This document shows, in pieces, positions 45,263 to 54,657 of a stretch of 64,000 bases of DNA. A program made the position numbers and the translations under genes. Every line of letters begins with the position of its first letter. The stretch's first letter is position 1. The stretch is from Candidatus Woesearchaeota archaeon CG10_big_fil_rev_8_21_14_0_10_45_16 (GTDB lineage Archaea > Nanobdellota > Nanobdellia > Woesearchaeales > GW2011-AR9), in assembly GCA_002762785.1 (NCBI GenBank), contig PCXY01000004.1, positions 62,001 to 126,000 of the forward strand, read 5' to 3'. The notes under the pieces were generated by a model, which was not told the origin of the DNA, searched no databases, and saw only the letters and a list, made by a program, of their open reading frames with translations.

Positions 45263-45279
45263 TCCCTCGCATCACTTTT
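45263..45279 (+). repeat. Direct repeat, right copy
   Basis: Second copy of TCCCTCGCATCACTTTT. It contains the stop codon of the convergent K+ channel gene (45272-45274), as expected if the channel gene originally ended right next to tRNA-Leu. Confidence 0.75.
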
Positions 45280-45601
45280 TCTTTCTTTTGTTCCAGGGTT
45301 CTTCCAACACAGAAACGATATGCTCAAAATATTTCTCTTGTCGCTGTACGTAATGGCCAATGACTGTGCCGATCAGATAGAGCATGATGGCGATGCCGAA
45401 AACAGCATAGAAAGGTGTAATTATCTTGGTACTGGTATGTGTTGGCACCAGATCACCGTAACCGACAGTCGTCAAGGTCATGGAAGAAAAATAGAACGCA
45501 TCTACATAAGACCAATCTTCCAGATGGTGGAAATAGATCGTGCCAAAGCTGAGAAGGATTATTGTTAGGACGAGGGAGTAGGTGATTCTTCTGGCTAGCA
45601 T
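45272..45601 (-). CDS. Two-helix potassium channel
   Basis: 109 aa. First membrane helix (about residues 4-24), pore helix and the selectivity filter TTVGYGD, then the second helix (FYAVFGIAIMLYLIG) and a basic tail NKRKKK. This is a minimal KcsA-type tetrameric K+ channel without a RCK domain or voltage sensor. Its stop codon lies inside the right copy of the tRNA-derived repeat. It is divergent from the PAC2 gene. Confidence 0.9.
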   Translation of the reverse strand: MLARRITYSLVLTIILLSFGTIYFHHLEDWSYVDAFYFSSMTLTTVGYGDLVPTHTSTKIITPFYAVFGIAIMLYLIGTVIGHYVQRQEKYFEHIVSVLEEPWNKRKKK

Positions 45602-45692
45602 GGAATGAAGGATATACTTAATGGTATTTAATGTTTTGGTCTTTCTCCACTTTTCCCAAAAATATATAAACCAGATTCATTTTAATCAGACC

Positions 45693-46502
45693 ATGTCACA
45701 ATGGCAAATAACTCAGGAAGAGAAGAAACTTCCCGTCTTAAAGAATCCTTTGTTCATCGAGGGTCTTCCAGGTATCGCTAACGTCGGCAAGATTGCCACC
45801 GATTTCCTCATAGAAGAATTGAACGCTAAAAGATTATACTCCTTCTTCTCGTACCGTTTCCCGCATTCTGTCTTTGTCGGAGAAAATAACCTTATCGAAA
45901 CTCCAAAGATCGAGATCTATTACAAAGCGTTCGGCAAGAACAGCAAGAAACGTGATCTGCTTATCCTTACTGGCGATATCCAGCCGATCGATGAAGAAAG
46001 CTGCTACACTTTCTGTGAAGAGGTCCTGAAGGTCGCTCTGCAGTTCAGATGCAAAGAGATGATCACCACCGGCGGTATCGGTCTGCAGAACATTCCCGAC
46101 GAGCCCAAGGTGTATTGCACCAGCAATGATGCAGGTCTTTTCAAAGACTACACCAAGAAAGGCTTAGGGGTGGAGAAAAATATCTTCGGTGTCGTCGGCC
46201 CGATCATCGGTGTCTCTGGCGTCTTGTTGGGATTAGGCAAGAAACGCGGTGTCAAGGCCGTCTCTCTGTTGGCGGAAACGTTTGCTCACCCGATGTATCT
46301 TGGGGTGAAAGGCGGCAAGGAAATACTGAGCGTCATCGAGAAAAAATTCAGATATGGTGTTGACCTTAAGAAAGTTTCCCAGGAGATCGTGGAGATCGAA
46401 AAACAGCTGATGAAGAAGACCAAAGAATGGGCCACCGAAGCGGTTTCCCATTCCCGAGCCGGCGCAAAACCGAAAGCGAAAGAAGTCAGCTACATCGGTT
46501 AA
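45693..46502 (+). CDS. PAC2-family proteasome assembly chaperone
   Basis: 269 aa from the ATG at 45693, set by TATATAAA centred 26.5 nt upstream; the track start is 24 codons earlier. PAC2 features include FIEGLPGIANVGKIATDFLIEEL near the N-terminus, LILTGDIQP in the middle and an ITTGGIGLQ strand. Archaeal PbaA/PbaB homologues interact with the proteasome or related gates. A coiled coil (about 225-245) and basic tail follow. A hairpin and T-tract end the unit. Confidence 0.88.
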   Translation: MSQWQITQEEKKLPVLKNPLFIEGLPGIANVGKIATDFLIEELNAKRLYSFFSYRFPHSVFVGENNLIETPKIEIYYKAFGKNSKKRDLLILTGDIQPIDEESCYTFCEEVLKVALQFRCKEMITTGGIGLQNIPDEPKVYCTSNDAGLFKDYTKKGLGVEKNIFGVVGPIIGVSGVLLGLGKKRGVKAVSLLAETFAHPMYLGVKGGKEILSVIEKKFRYGVDLKKVSQEIVEIEKQLMKKTKEWATEAVSHSRAGAKPKAKEVSYIG

Positions 46503-46544
46503 ATGCAATCATTTCGAGGGTTATCTGTCTTTTTTAAACTGATC

Positions 46545-46565
46545 CACAGAAGACCTGTGTTTTTT
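46545..46565 (+). terminator. Hairpin and T-tract after the PAC2 gene
   Basis: CACAG-AAGAC-type loop-CTGTG stem followed by T6, about 45 nt after the stop codon. A simple intrinsic-style terminator separating PAC2 from the pilin-like operon. Confidence 0.5.
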
Positions 46566-46641
46566 CCTTTCTGTTTTTCTTTAATTTTATAGTCGGAGAT
46601 CAAGCACAATCTTTATAAACCATCCAGATATACTTCTAGCG

Positions 46642-48639
46642 ATGCAAAAAAAGAGGTTTGAACTAGGTTTAGGTAGCTTTATTTCTAATTCTAACACTAG
46701 AAAAGGCCAGGTTACAATTTTCATCATTCTAGGCATCGTGATCCTGCTGGTTATCGCCCTTATTATCGCTTTCCAGACTGAGATCATCAAGTTCAAGCCG
46801 GAAGAGATCGTCCCTACCGAACGCGGCCGGGTCGAGAGCGTCATCTCATCCTGTCTGCAGGAGATCGCCGAGGATTCTTTGACTAAGATGGGCCTGCAAG
46901 GCGGTTATGTCACTCTCCCGGATGAGATCCTTAACGATGGCGGTAAACACTTGGCCATCTCTTCATTTGTGGTCGTCCCTTACTGGGCTTATGGTGAGAA
47001 TGTTGCCGTTCCTTCGTTAGAAGATCTTCAGGACCGCTTGGATGAGGCCATCGAATCCCAGATCAGAAGCTGTGTCTTCGATCCGGAGAAGTTCAGCGAG
47101 ACTTATGAGATCAGCGAACGTAGCGGCATCACTTCACAGACTCAGCTTAATGACGCCGGCATCACTTTCAACGTCAATTGGGATATCCAGATCAGGAACA
47201 AGCAAGGGGAAGTGGTGACGGAAGTCAACAATTTCGCCTATGATTCTGACATCAAGCTCAAATCAGCCTACGAAACTGCGAAGAGGATCGTGGAAGTAGA
47301 GATGCAGGACCTTAAGTTGGAGGATATCACGCAAGACCTGGTCGCTCTTGAACATCCTGACGTGCCGGTGGTCGGCTTTGAAGTCAGCTGTTCAGAGAAA
47401 CGCTGGGAGATCGCTGAGGTGAAACAGGCCGTCAAGGATCTGCTGCGGGTCAATATCGCCGCTCTGCAAGTACGGGGAACTGATGTTATCGAGTATCCGG
47501 AAGACTTGCCCTATTACCAGAACCATTATCTCTGGGATCTGGGAGAATTCAGCCAGAATGATGTTTCCGTCGATTTTTCATATCAGGACAATTACCCTTT
47601 CACTTTTGACGTTTCTCCGCGAAGCGGCAAGTTCATCAAGACCAGTTCATTCGGCCAGAAGAACAGCTTTCTTTCTTCTGCTTTCTGCCTGCAATCCTGG
47701 AAGTTCACCTATGACGTCAGCTATCCGGTGCAGGTTACCATCACTGACGATACTACTGGTTATGCGTTCAGGATCGCTTTCACCGTCCATCTTGTCAACA
47801 ACATTCCAGACCGGAGCCAGCCGGGAACTTCAGGCGTGACCCAGACTTTCCCTGCTTTCAGCGACGATGATTTCTGCGCCCAGAAAAGCATCCCGATGAC
47901 TGTCCGCAGCTACGAGTTGGTCGACAATCCGCAAACAGGGGTTTATGACCGCATCCCGCTGGACGATGTTGATCTCACTTTTACCTGCCTGAAGTTCCAA
48001 TGCGATATCGGCAGCACCCAATATGATTTCGGCGGCCAGGGCGATGTTTCCGCTGTAAGGACCAATTTCCCCTACTGCGGCGGCGGCATCATCCGCGGAC
48101 AGAAAGTCGGATTCAAAGATGATTGGGTGCGGGTCATTCCGGCTGCTGACAAAGTTTCCGAGCTGAACCTTATCCCTGAATTTGCTGTCTCAGCCGGCAG
48201 TATCAATATCCTGGCTCATGAGCTTCGTGCTGACGGCACCATCGGTCCCGGCCGTGAACTTCCTGAAGATGTGACTTCCCTGATCTCTATCTATTTCGAC
48301 AAAGACGGCACGTTCCTGGACCAGTCGCAGCAGCATTTCCATGAATCCAGCGTCGTGATGTCGCCAGGCATGGAAGAACGAGCTATCAATAATCAGAATC
48401 TTCGGTTTTTAGCGAAAGCCGATTTCACGTATCCTCTTGAGATTACCATCATCAAAGAAGGCGAATACGCTGGCGGATACAAAGGCAACTGGACTGTCCA
48501 CTGGAATGACATCTCTAATGTTAAAGAGTTGACGTTCCATGTCTTGAATGCGCCAGGCGGTTCGGATGAGAACCTTTACGAATTTATCTTGGGATTAGAT
48601 CAAAACAGCAGGCTGCTGCCGCTGCCGGAGTTAGGTTAG
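46642..48639 (+). CDS. Pilin-like anchored surface protein, first gene of the lysin operon
   Basis: 665 aa. After a short leader, TRKGQVTIFIILGIV resembles a class III (type IV pilin-like) signal: a basic-Gly junction followed by a helix of about 25 residues. The remainder is extracellular beta-rich sequence with scattered Cys pairs and no enzymatic motif. TTTATAAA centred 26.5 nt before the ATG marks the operon promoter. The next gene starts 5 nt after the stop. I infer a structural, filament- or anchor-type subunit. Confidence 0.7.
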   Translation: MQKKRFELGLGSFISNSNTRKGQVTIFIILGIVILLVIALIIAFQTEIIKFKPEEIVPTERGRVESVISSCLQEIAEDSLTKMGLQGGYVTLPDEILNDGGKHLAISSFVVVPYWAYGENVAVPSLEDLQDRLDEAIESQIRSCVFDPEKFSETYEISERSGITSQTQLNDAGITFNVNWDIQIRNKQGEVVTEVNNFAYDSDIKLKSAYETAKRIVEVEMQDLKLEDITQDLVALEHPDVPVVGFEVSCSEKRWEIAEVKQAVKDLLRVNIAALQVRGTDVIEYPEDLPYYQNHYLWDLGEFSQNDVSVDFSYQDNYPFTFDVSPRSGKFIKTSSFGQKNSFLSSAFCLQSWKFTYDVSYPVQVTITDDTTGYAFRIAFTVHLVNNIPDRSQPGTSGVTQTFPAFSDDDFCAQKSIPMTVRSYELVDNPQTGVYDRIPLDDVDLTFTCLKFQCDIGSTQYDFGGQGDVSAVRTNFPYCGGGIIRGQKVGFKDDWVRVIPAADKVSELNLIPEFAVSAGSINILAHELRADGTIGPGRELPEDVTSLISIYFDKDGTFLDQSQQHFHESSVVMSPGMEERAINNQNLRFLAKADFTYPLEITIIKEGEYAGGYKGNWTVHWNDISNVKELTFHVLNAPGGSDENLYEFILGLDQNSRLLPLPELG

Positions 48640-48643
48640 ATAG

Positions 48644-51600
48644 ATGGTTAGACAGATGAAAACGAACAGAAAGATGCAATTGGCGACTGTACTTGTGCTT
48701 TTGCTGATCGTAAACCTGCCTATCGTCACTGCCTTGGAGATCTCTAACATACAGGTTCAGGATATTACAGATGATTCTGCCGTCGTCACCTGGGAAACCG
48801 ATGAACCGGCTGACAGTTTCGTGCGTTTTGGAGAAGATCCGCAAAATCTCATGTCACGAGGAGACGCCAGCAGGGTAACTGATCATAGTGTCGCTCTTGA
48901 CAACCTGCAGCCGTTGACAACGTACCAGTTTGAGGTAGAAAGCAATAAAGTTGTCGATAATGTTGAAGGCGCCTATCATTCCTTCCAAACTTTGGCTGTG
49001 GATATCACGGCGCCAGGGTTGACTATCAGCGCGCCTGAGGCGGTGCAGGGCAGCCGGGTCACGATCAACGGTACGTCTGAGAAAGGCGCAGAACTGCAAT
49101 TGTTTGTCAACGGTATCTTTGCCGCGAAACAGCAGGTGGAATCACAGAGTTCTGCTGAACTGGTGCCGTTTGTCTTTACCGATGTCTTATTGGTCGATAA
49201 TACTTTAAATGAGATCAAAGTTGACTCCAAAGACCGCAGTGGCAACACCAATACTGCTTCTGTCTCTGTGTCGGCTGATGCTAAACGGCCGGTGTTCGAA
49301 TTGACCCCTTTGCCGGCGATCATCGGCGAATTGTCTGTCAAATTACAAGGCAAGATTTCCGAAGAGGTTTCTTACGAAGTTTTTGTCAACAACGGTTCCG
49401 TCGTCCAGAAAGACGGCCTGGAAGTGGATGAAACTCTTAATCTCCAGGAAGGCAACAACACAGTCAGGATCACTGCCGTGGACAAGGCCGGCTGGGATGC
49501 AGAAGAGACTTTCAATGTTCTGGCTGATTCAAGAGTGCCCAGCATCAGGGCCGAATTGGCGAAAGGGTATGAGTATTATGAAGGCCGAGCTGAATCTGAT
49601 ATCACAGGAGAGACAGAAGCAGGAGCGACCGTCTACCTCTATATCTATCGTCCTTTGTCGTATGAGTTCAAGCCAGATTTCAGCAAAGCGGTAGCAAAGA
49701 CCACCGCCGATGTCAACGGTTCGTTCAGCTTTAACGATGTCAAGTTCTCACAGTCTGTCTTCGATGCCTCTTTAGGCGACCTGAAACCGAGAGAGGTGCC
49801 TTCTGACTTACTCCAGGCGACCATCTATCCGATCGAGCAGATCGCTGCTGATCAGGAGAACACTTATTTTGTCTATCTTATCGCTGAAGACCAGACCGGC
49901 AAGACTGCCTATTGGCAGCAGACCGTCAATGTCAACCGATGTTTAAGCACTAATTTCGCATTTGGTGTGGAGACTTTGACCCAGTTTACCGGTCCTTTAA
50001 AGCTGAATCCGATCTTGATGGATGAAGGTCGTCAGGAAGTACAAGCTACGTTCAAGCTGAATTATCTTGGTAAAGGATTACCGGAAGTCGGCCCTTCCGG
50101 TGATGAGATCAGCAAAGGTTTCCGGCTGCAGGGAACACCGCGGATAGAGCCGGCCTGTACGCAAAGCATGCGTGATGATGACAAGTTTGGTGTCGGCTGC
50201 ACTATCTTTCCACGAAGCACCAGGAATATTGTCAAGAGTCCCGATGATTCCGCCATCTTCGGCCTCTGGCAGCTAGGTTCCACGCAGGACATGAGCAAAC
50301 GTGAGGACGATTTCTGGAACGACTTCGAGAAGAGGCAGATCGTCTTCCCATTGAAAGTGCAGATCGAATATCAAGAGAGGACCGGCAAGGATGCTCAAGG
50401 CAACGATCAATGGAGCGAGACCAAAGTACAGACTTCCTGCCAGGACTTAAGTTATTTCGTCGATGTTCCGTTGAAGAGCAATGAGCTATTGCCTGACTTC
50501 ATCGCCGATGAAGGTATCGATGCGTTAGATTTTACTGTCAAGCAGATCCAGAATGCCCGCGAGTATGTGGAAACAGCATATATCATCACCGGTATCAGCT
50601 GCATCAGTTCATTCTTGCTGCGGTTTGTAACCAGAGGCGTCCGTATCGCCACTTCAAGATTGGAAGCGTATTTCAGCGCGGTCAAGACAAAATTGACGCC
50701 GGCGCAGATGGAAGAGCAAGGCGCATGTCCGGTTCCGGGCAAGGGTCAGGAAACATTATATCTGCAATCCACTGTTGAGAATTGGTATAGGATGTTAAGC
50801 GCCGATCAGGCTAAATATGAAGCCAGCATTCCGGCTAAAGTAGTGGAAACCTTCCTTGCCGACGGCGGTTCCATCGGCGATGCTACCAAGAAAATATTAT
50901 TGGATGAACGTTGTCCGCGGACGGCTGGCGCCTGGAAACTGGAAGCAGCGTTGGATACGGCCTATAAGTGGACCTGCGACCGCGCTTTCTGCCGGGCTGT
51001 ACCGGCCGGCTGGACGGCTACCAAGACGGAAGAAGAGATCTCTAAAGTTATTTTAGAAGGACAGCAATGCGCCGTCACCGGTAGAGGCATCCCGCTGCAG
51101 AAAGTGGAAGGGTGTAAAGAGCTGTTGAGGCAGGATGCAACTCCTCTTGATCCGACACTAAAGATCGATGATGTTGGCGGCGTCTGTTGGCGAAGAGGAG
51201 ATGGCAGCGACCAGTTGTATTATTATGATGAACGGAACCAGGATTCGGCTTTAGCTGCAAAAGGTATCTATCGTCTTACGCCGGTGCGAAGAGCTTTAAG
51301 TAATGTCGGAGATCTAAGCGAGCCGCTGGTCGTGACACAGCCGGACGGATCTGATTATTATGTGGCTGGTCAGGACAAGAGCTGTCAGCAAGTCTGCGAT
51401 GACAGAAGGAAGCCTGGATTTGAAGAAGATAATCTGTTGTCTTATGCTAAGTTAGGAGCTCAAGGTCAGGATCCGGGGTTAGTGAACCATAATAGTAATG
51501 TCGGTATCGGCTGTTACAAAGAAGAGTTGGTGGATGGCGTCACCCAGTTATTTGACAAAGATGGAGATCAGCTAGGCACGAAAGATGATAAGGAAAGGTA

Positions 51601-54109
51601 TGCTGCTGGTTACACCAACGATTGTTTCATCAACCAGGAATCGGCAGGAGAAACGTTCTACACGCAGTGTGTCTGCATGGGGAAACAGCCCAACAAGCAG
51701 ACTTATAGCAACACTGATCGGACACTAAGGACGGCAGAACCCAGAGACGAAGAGAATAACGTCGAGGAAGAATGGTCTTACCGCCAGGATCGCATCTTTA
51801 AAGAGACCTCCGGACCAAACCGGAAAGGGACTTATTATCCAGATATTAGATATTATTCCGGCCGTGATCTCTCCGGCGCGTTCGGCGCTAATTATATCTT
51901 TGACTATTTCCGAGATCAGGAGAAAGTTGCTAAAGTTGATCCGCATGCCGGTTTCATCGAGACCGCGCAGACCTTGTGCACATCGGGAATATTAAAGAAT
52001 TTGGTCATGTTAGAGAGCATGCTGACCGGTCTGCGGAACTGTCTGGAAGAAGCGAAGACGACAGAGTTCCATGATGCCGGCATGTGCAAGGCCTGGTTCT
52101 CACAGCAGGTCTGCGGCTTGGTCTATAAAGGGGTTGCTTCCTTGCTGACGAGCTGTACGCCGAGCAACTTTGATGATGTCGGTAAAGATAGTATCTTTGG
52201 TGATGTCGGCGCTTTTGTCTCTGAAGGCACGAGGGCGATGTCTTCTTCGTTACAGTCGTCGATAACTGATCTGAAAGAAGATTATGGCAACGCGCAGTTG
52301 AACCAGTATTTCTCCGGCGGCGCGCAGGGATTCGCCCAATCGTTATGTATGGCTGCGTTCGGTTTTGACTTTCCGCTGTTCAGTGATGAGTTCCTCTTAG
52401 ATGCGGCGTATGCCTTCCCGACCCAGTCCAGCGTGCTGGTCGGTCCAGCCTATCGGGAACTGAGCACTTTTAATCCAGCGAAACAGACAGCCACGTTCAA
52501 TTATGAAGTTGGCGCTGCGATCACACCTGGTTGTCGTATTAGAAGATGGGATGTTTCTTTGAAATGTGTTGGTCCTGAAGACCGAGGACTGAGTGGTGTC
52601 GATCCAACCTGTAACGGTGTGGGCTGTGATTGTCTCAATGCTCAGCCGACCAGCCAGTTTGCCGGTGAGAGAGTCATGTCTTTGAAACAAGGACACAACC
52701 TGCCGTCGGGAAGGTTGTTCTCGGTGCCGATCGAGTCGCCGCAGAGAGTGGATTCACACTTCCGTTACGACCACGTTAAAGTAGAATTGGAACTGGATCC
52801 AGCGGAAGATCCTGAATTCTGCATCGATCCGGAAGTACGCCAAGGCAACAAAGCAGTATATTATTATCCTATCACCGATACCACGCCGGCAGGTTTCGTG
52901 CAGTGTGAAGTAAATGCTGCTACTGGCCAATATTCCTGTCCGGAGTTCGCCAAATTGTTCGGTTTCGGCGGCGCTTACTTGCAGGAACCGTACATGACTT
53001 GTTTTGACAAGAAAACCAGCAATTATGTTGATTGTCAAACGCCAAACCTGTTCCTTGACGGCGATATTATCCAGGTACGGGTCAGTCTTAATACAGACGG
53101 CAAGCCGTACTGTCTGAAACGCACCGTCACTAACGTGGCCGGCATCCCGGATAATGTGATCTACCAAGTTCCTGAACAGCTTAATGGACCGCTGAACATT
53201 GAGCAAAGCCTCGGCACAGTACAGGCTAGCATGTTCCGCGGGGGCGCCAATGTTCTGGAGAAAGTTGCGGCTGCTGACAGGAGCAATAGGCTGGGCTGTA
53301 ACATCGCTTACCCTGGCAGTCCGGCTACGGTGGATGCCACCAAAGAATATGAGTTTAAGTATAAATTTGTAACTGCTGACGCGCTGGAGTTGTCTATTCC
53401 TCCTGGCGTCTCTGTCCTTGGTACATATACTGATAAAGGCGGTCTATTAGCTTTAAGTGAGAGGACGCAGTTGACTCTCGATGAGATCAACCGGGCGCAA
53501 TTTGACGTCCAGGGTTTCGTCGCTTCCAATGTTCTGGGAGGTATCAATCCTGCGGAACAACCCGGACAATGTACTTACCGGATCAGGGCTCAGAGCGCTT
53601 TCTCCCAATCAGATAATGTCCGGAATATCGCTGTCGAGTATGAATTGTTAGATGTCGATGAAGGCGGCAGCTGCTTACTGCCGAAGAACCAGGTCAAAGC
53701 GACGCAAGGCAAGGCCAGACATCCCGGTCAGATAAGGATCCAGCTGCAGGAAACTGCTGTGGCGCAGGCCGGCGGACTGCATGAGTTCTTTATGGCTCAG
53801 AACTACGATCACGTCCATGCTTTAGCTTTAGATATCATGAACCGGCATGAAGGCGACTTCACCAATGCGGTAGCTATATATTATGACGTCGCTTCCTGGA
53901 TCATGAAAGGTAATCGAGAGAAAGATCCGAAGAAATATAGCAACGGCGTGCAGAACGGTCTGAATTATTTCTTCCAGAGAAAATTCGGCGGTGTGGATGC
54001 GCCGGTCTATGGTCCGGATGTCACGTCTAAACCTGAATATGACAAGATCAAGAATTATTTATGTGAAGTGGATAAAGTGTTCGGTGGTGTGAATCAAGGA
54101 AAATGTTAA
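48644..54109 (+). CDS. 1,821-aa multidomain surface protein
   Basis: Signal peptide (about residues 5-31); fibronectin type III domain (about 32-115, VTWETDEPADSFVRFG); two or three Ig-like domains (about 120-300); a beta-rich section; a hydrophobic helix near 640-660 (AYIITGISCISSFLL); a long Cys-rich region (about 680-1650, with CQQVCDD and CDCLNAQP among others) and a helical C-terminus. The internal helix could anchor it so that the Cys-rich part lies on one side. No known full-length family. Overlaps the next gene by 7 nt, so production is coupled. Confidence 0.75.
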   Translation: MVRQMKTNRKMQLATVLVLLLIVNLPIVTALEISNIQVQDITDDSAVVTWETDEPADSFVRFGEDPQNLMSRGDASRVTDHSVALDNLQPLTTYQFEVESNKVVDNVEGAYHSFQTLAVDITAPGLTISAPEAVQGSRVTINGTSEKGAELQLFVNGIFAAKQQVESQSSAELVPFVFTDVLLVDNTLNEIKVDSKDRSGNTNTASVSVSADAKRPVFELTPLPAIIGELSVKLQGKISEEVSYEVFVNNGSVVQKDGLEVDETLNLQEGNNTVRITAVDKAGWDAEETFNVLADSRVPSIRAELAKGYEYYEGRAESDITGETEAGATVYLYIYRPLSYEFKPDFSKAVAKTTADVNGSFSFNDVKFSQSVFDASLGDLKPREVPSDLLQATIYPIEQIAADQENTYFVYLIAEDQTGKTAYWQQTVNVNRCLSTNFAFGVETLTQFTGPLKLNPILMDEGRQEVQATFKLNYLGKGLPEVGPSGDEISKGFRLQGTPRIEPACTQSMRDDDKFGVGCTIFPRSTRNIVKSPDDSAIFGLWQLGSTQDMSKREDDFWNDFEKRQIVFPLKVQIEYQERTGKDAQGNDQWSETKVQTSCQDLSYFVDVPLKSNELLPDFIADEGIDALDFTVKQIQNAREYVETAYIITGISCISSFLLRFVTRGVRIATSRLEAYFSAVKTKLTPAQMEEQGACPVPGKGQETLYLQSTVENWYRMLSADQAKYEASIPAKVVETFLADGGSIGDATKKILLDERCPRTAGAWKLEAALDTAYKWTCDRAFCRAVPAGWTATKTEEEISKVILEGQQCAVTGRGIPLQKVEGCKELLRQDATPLDPTLKIDDVGGVCWRRGDGSDQLYYYDERNQDSALAAKGIYRLTPVRRALSNVGDLSEPLVVTQPDGSDYYVAGQDKSCQQVCDDRRKPGFEEDNLLSYAKLGAQGQDPGLVNHNSNVGIGCYKEELVDGVTQLFDKDGDQLGTKDDKERYAAGYTNDCFINQESAGETFYTQCVCMGKQPNKQTYSNTDRTLRTAEPRDEENNVEEEWSYRQDRIFKETSGPNRKGTYYPDIRYYSGRDLSGAFGANYIFDYFRDQEKVAKVDPHAGFIETAQTLCTSGILKNLVMLESMLTGLRNCLEEAKTTEFHDAGMCKAWFSQQVCGLVYKGVASLLTSCTPSNFDDVGKDSIFGDVGAFVSEGTRAMSSSLQSSITDLKEDYGNAQLNQYFSGGAQGFAQSLCMAAFGFDFPLFSDEFLLDAAYAFPTQSSVLVGPAYRELSTFNPAKQTATFNYEVGAAITPGCRIRRWDVSLKCVGPEDRGLSGVDPTCNGVGCDCLNAQPTSQFAGERVMSLKQGHNLPSGRLFSVPIESPQRVDSHFRYDHVKVELELDPAEDPEFCIDPEVRQGNKAVYYYPITDTTPAGFVQCEVNAATGQYSCPEFAKLFGFGGAYLQEPYMTCFDKKTSNYVDCQTPNLFLDGDIIQVRVSLNTDGKPYCLKRTVTNVAGIPDNVIYQVPEQLNGPLNIEQSLGTVQASMFRGGANVLEKVAAADRSNRLGCNIAYPGSPATVDATKEYEFKYKFVTADALELSIPPGVSVLGTYTDKGGLLALSERTQLTLDEINRAQFDVQGFVASNVLGGINPAEQPGQCTYRIRAQSAFSQSDNVRNIAVEYELLDVDEGGSCLLPKNQVKATQGKARHPGQIRIQLQETAVAQAGGLHEFFMAQNYDHVHALALDIMNRHEGDFTNAVAIYYDVASWIMKGNREKDPKKYSNGVQNGLNYFFQRKFGGVDAPVYGPDVTSKPEYDKIKNYLCEVDKVFGGVNQGKC

Positions 54110-54657
54110 GCAAGAAAGGCGGATTACTGGTACAGGTGTTGGTGGTGCTGATAGTTATCATATTAACCAGCGGCTTGATCTTGTATCTGGTTAGTTCAGG
54201 AGTATTGACCCCTGATCCGGCAAGAGCTGAGGTCGATATCCTGAATGCTGAGTTTATCCCTTTGGAAAGGACCGGGACGTTGACGATAAAAGAGTTTGAT
54301 ATGTGTGAGTTTGTTGACGAGGAATTGAACTGTTTCCACAAGACCAGCGAGTTCCAGCGTGGCACTAATATCTATCTCAGAGCTTTGGTGGAGAGCACTG
54401 TCTTTGGTGGTCAGTTAAGTGTGGGTCGTAATTATCGCGTTGTTGACTCACAGGGGAAAGTGATTTTAGAACTAGAGGACACAAACCAAAGGGATTTTGA
54501 TTATGATCTTGAAGGGACCAAAGAGAACTTGGCTTTTTCGGACACTTTGTTTTTTGAAGACGAAGTTCCTGCTGGAGACTATGAATTACAGCTTATAGTT
54601 GAAAATCAGTTGACGATGAAACAAGCGACATTGACGAGGGGGTTTAGACTAATATGA
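54103..54657 (+). CDS. Small pilin-like membrane protein
   Basis: 184 aa. N-terminal SKKGGLLVQVLVVLIVIILTSG is a short basic leader plus one hydrophobic helix, as in pilin-like proteins; the remaining 150 residues are beta-rich with one Cys pair (CEFVDEELNC). AAGGA precedes the ATG within the upstream gene, and its stop overlaps the lysin gene start (ATGA). Likely a minor anchor or tip subunit by analogy only. Confidence 0.65.
   Translation: MLSKKGGLLVQVLVVLIVIILTSGLILYLVSSGVLTPDPARAEVDILNAEFIPLERTGTLTIKEFDMCEFVDEELNCFHKTSEFQRGTNIYLRALVESTVFGGQLSVGRNYRVVDSQGKVILELEDTNQRDFDYDLEGTKENLAFSDTLFFEDEVPAGDYELQLIVENQLTMKQATLTRGFRLI

Larger units (their letters stand above)
44163..45279 (+). mobile_element. 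1.1-kb integrated mini-element at tRNA-Leu, single gene
   Basis: The segment between and including the right copy of the 17-bp repeat (1,117 bp). It carries one leaderless gene and no integrase. Removing it would place the K+ channel stop codon immediately after the tRNA, a typical compact arrangement for this genome. The insert looks more AT-rich than its flanks by eye. It probably moved with an integrase supplied in trans, or is a remnant of a larger element. Confidence 0.6.

Noticed and set aside
48644-54109. Conjugation protein TraN or a type IV secretion component, because of Cys-rich sequence next to a lytic transglycosylase
   Set aside because: No VirB4/TraC-type ATPase, VirD4 or relaxase is in the window and no specific TraN motif could be recognised.
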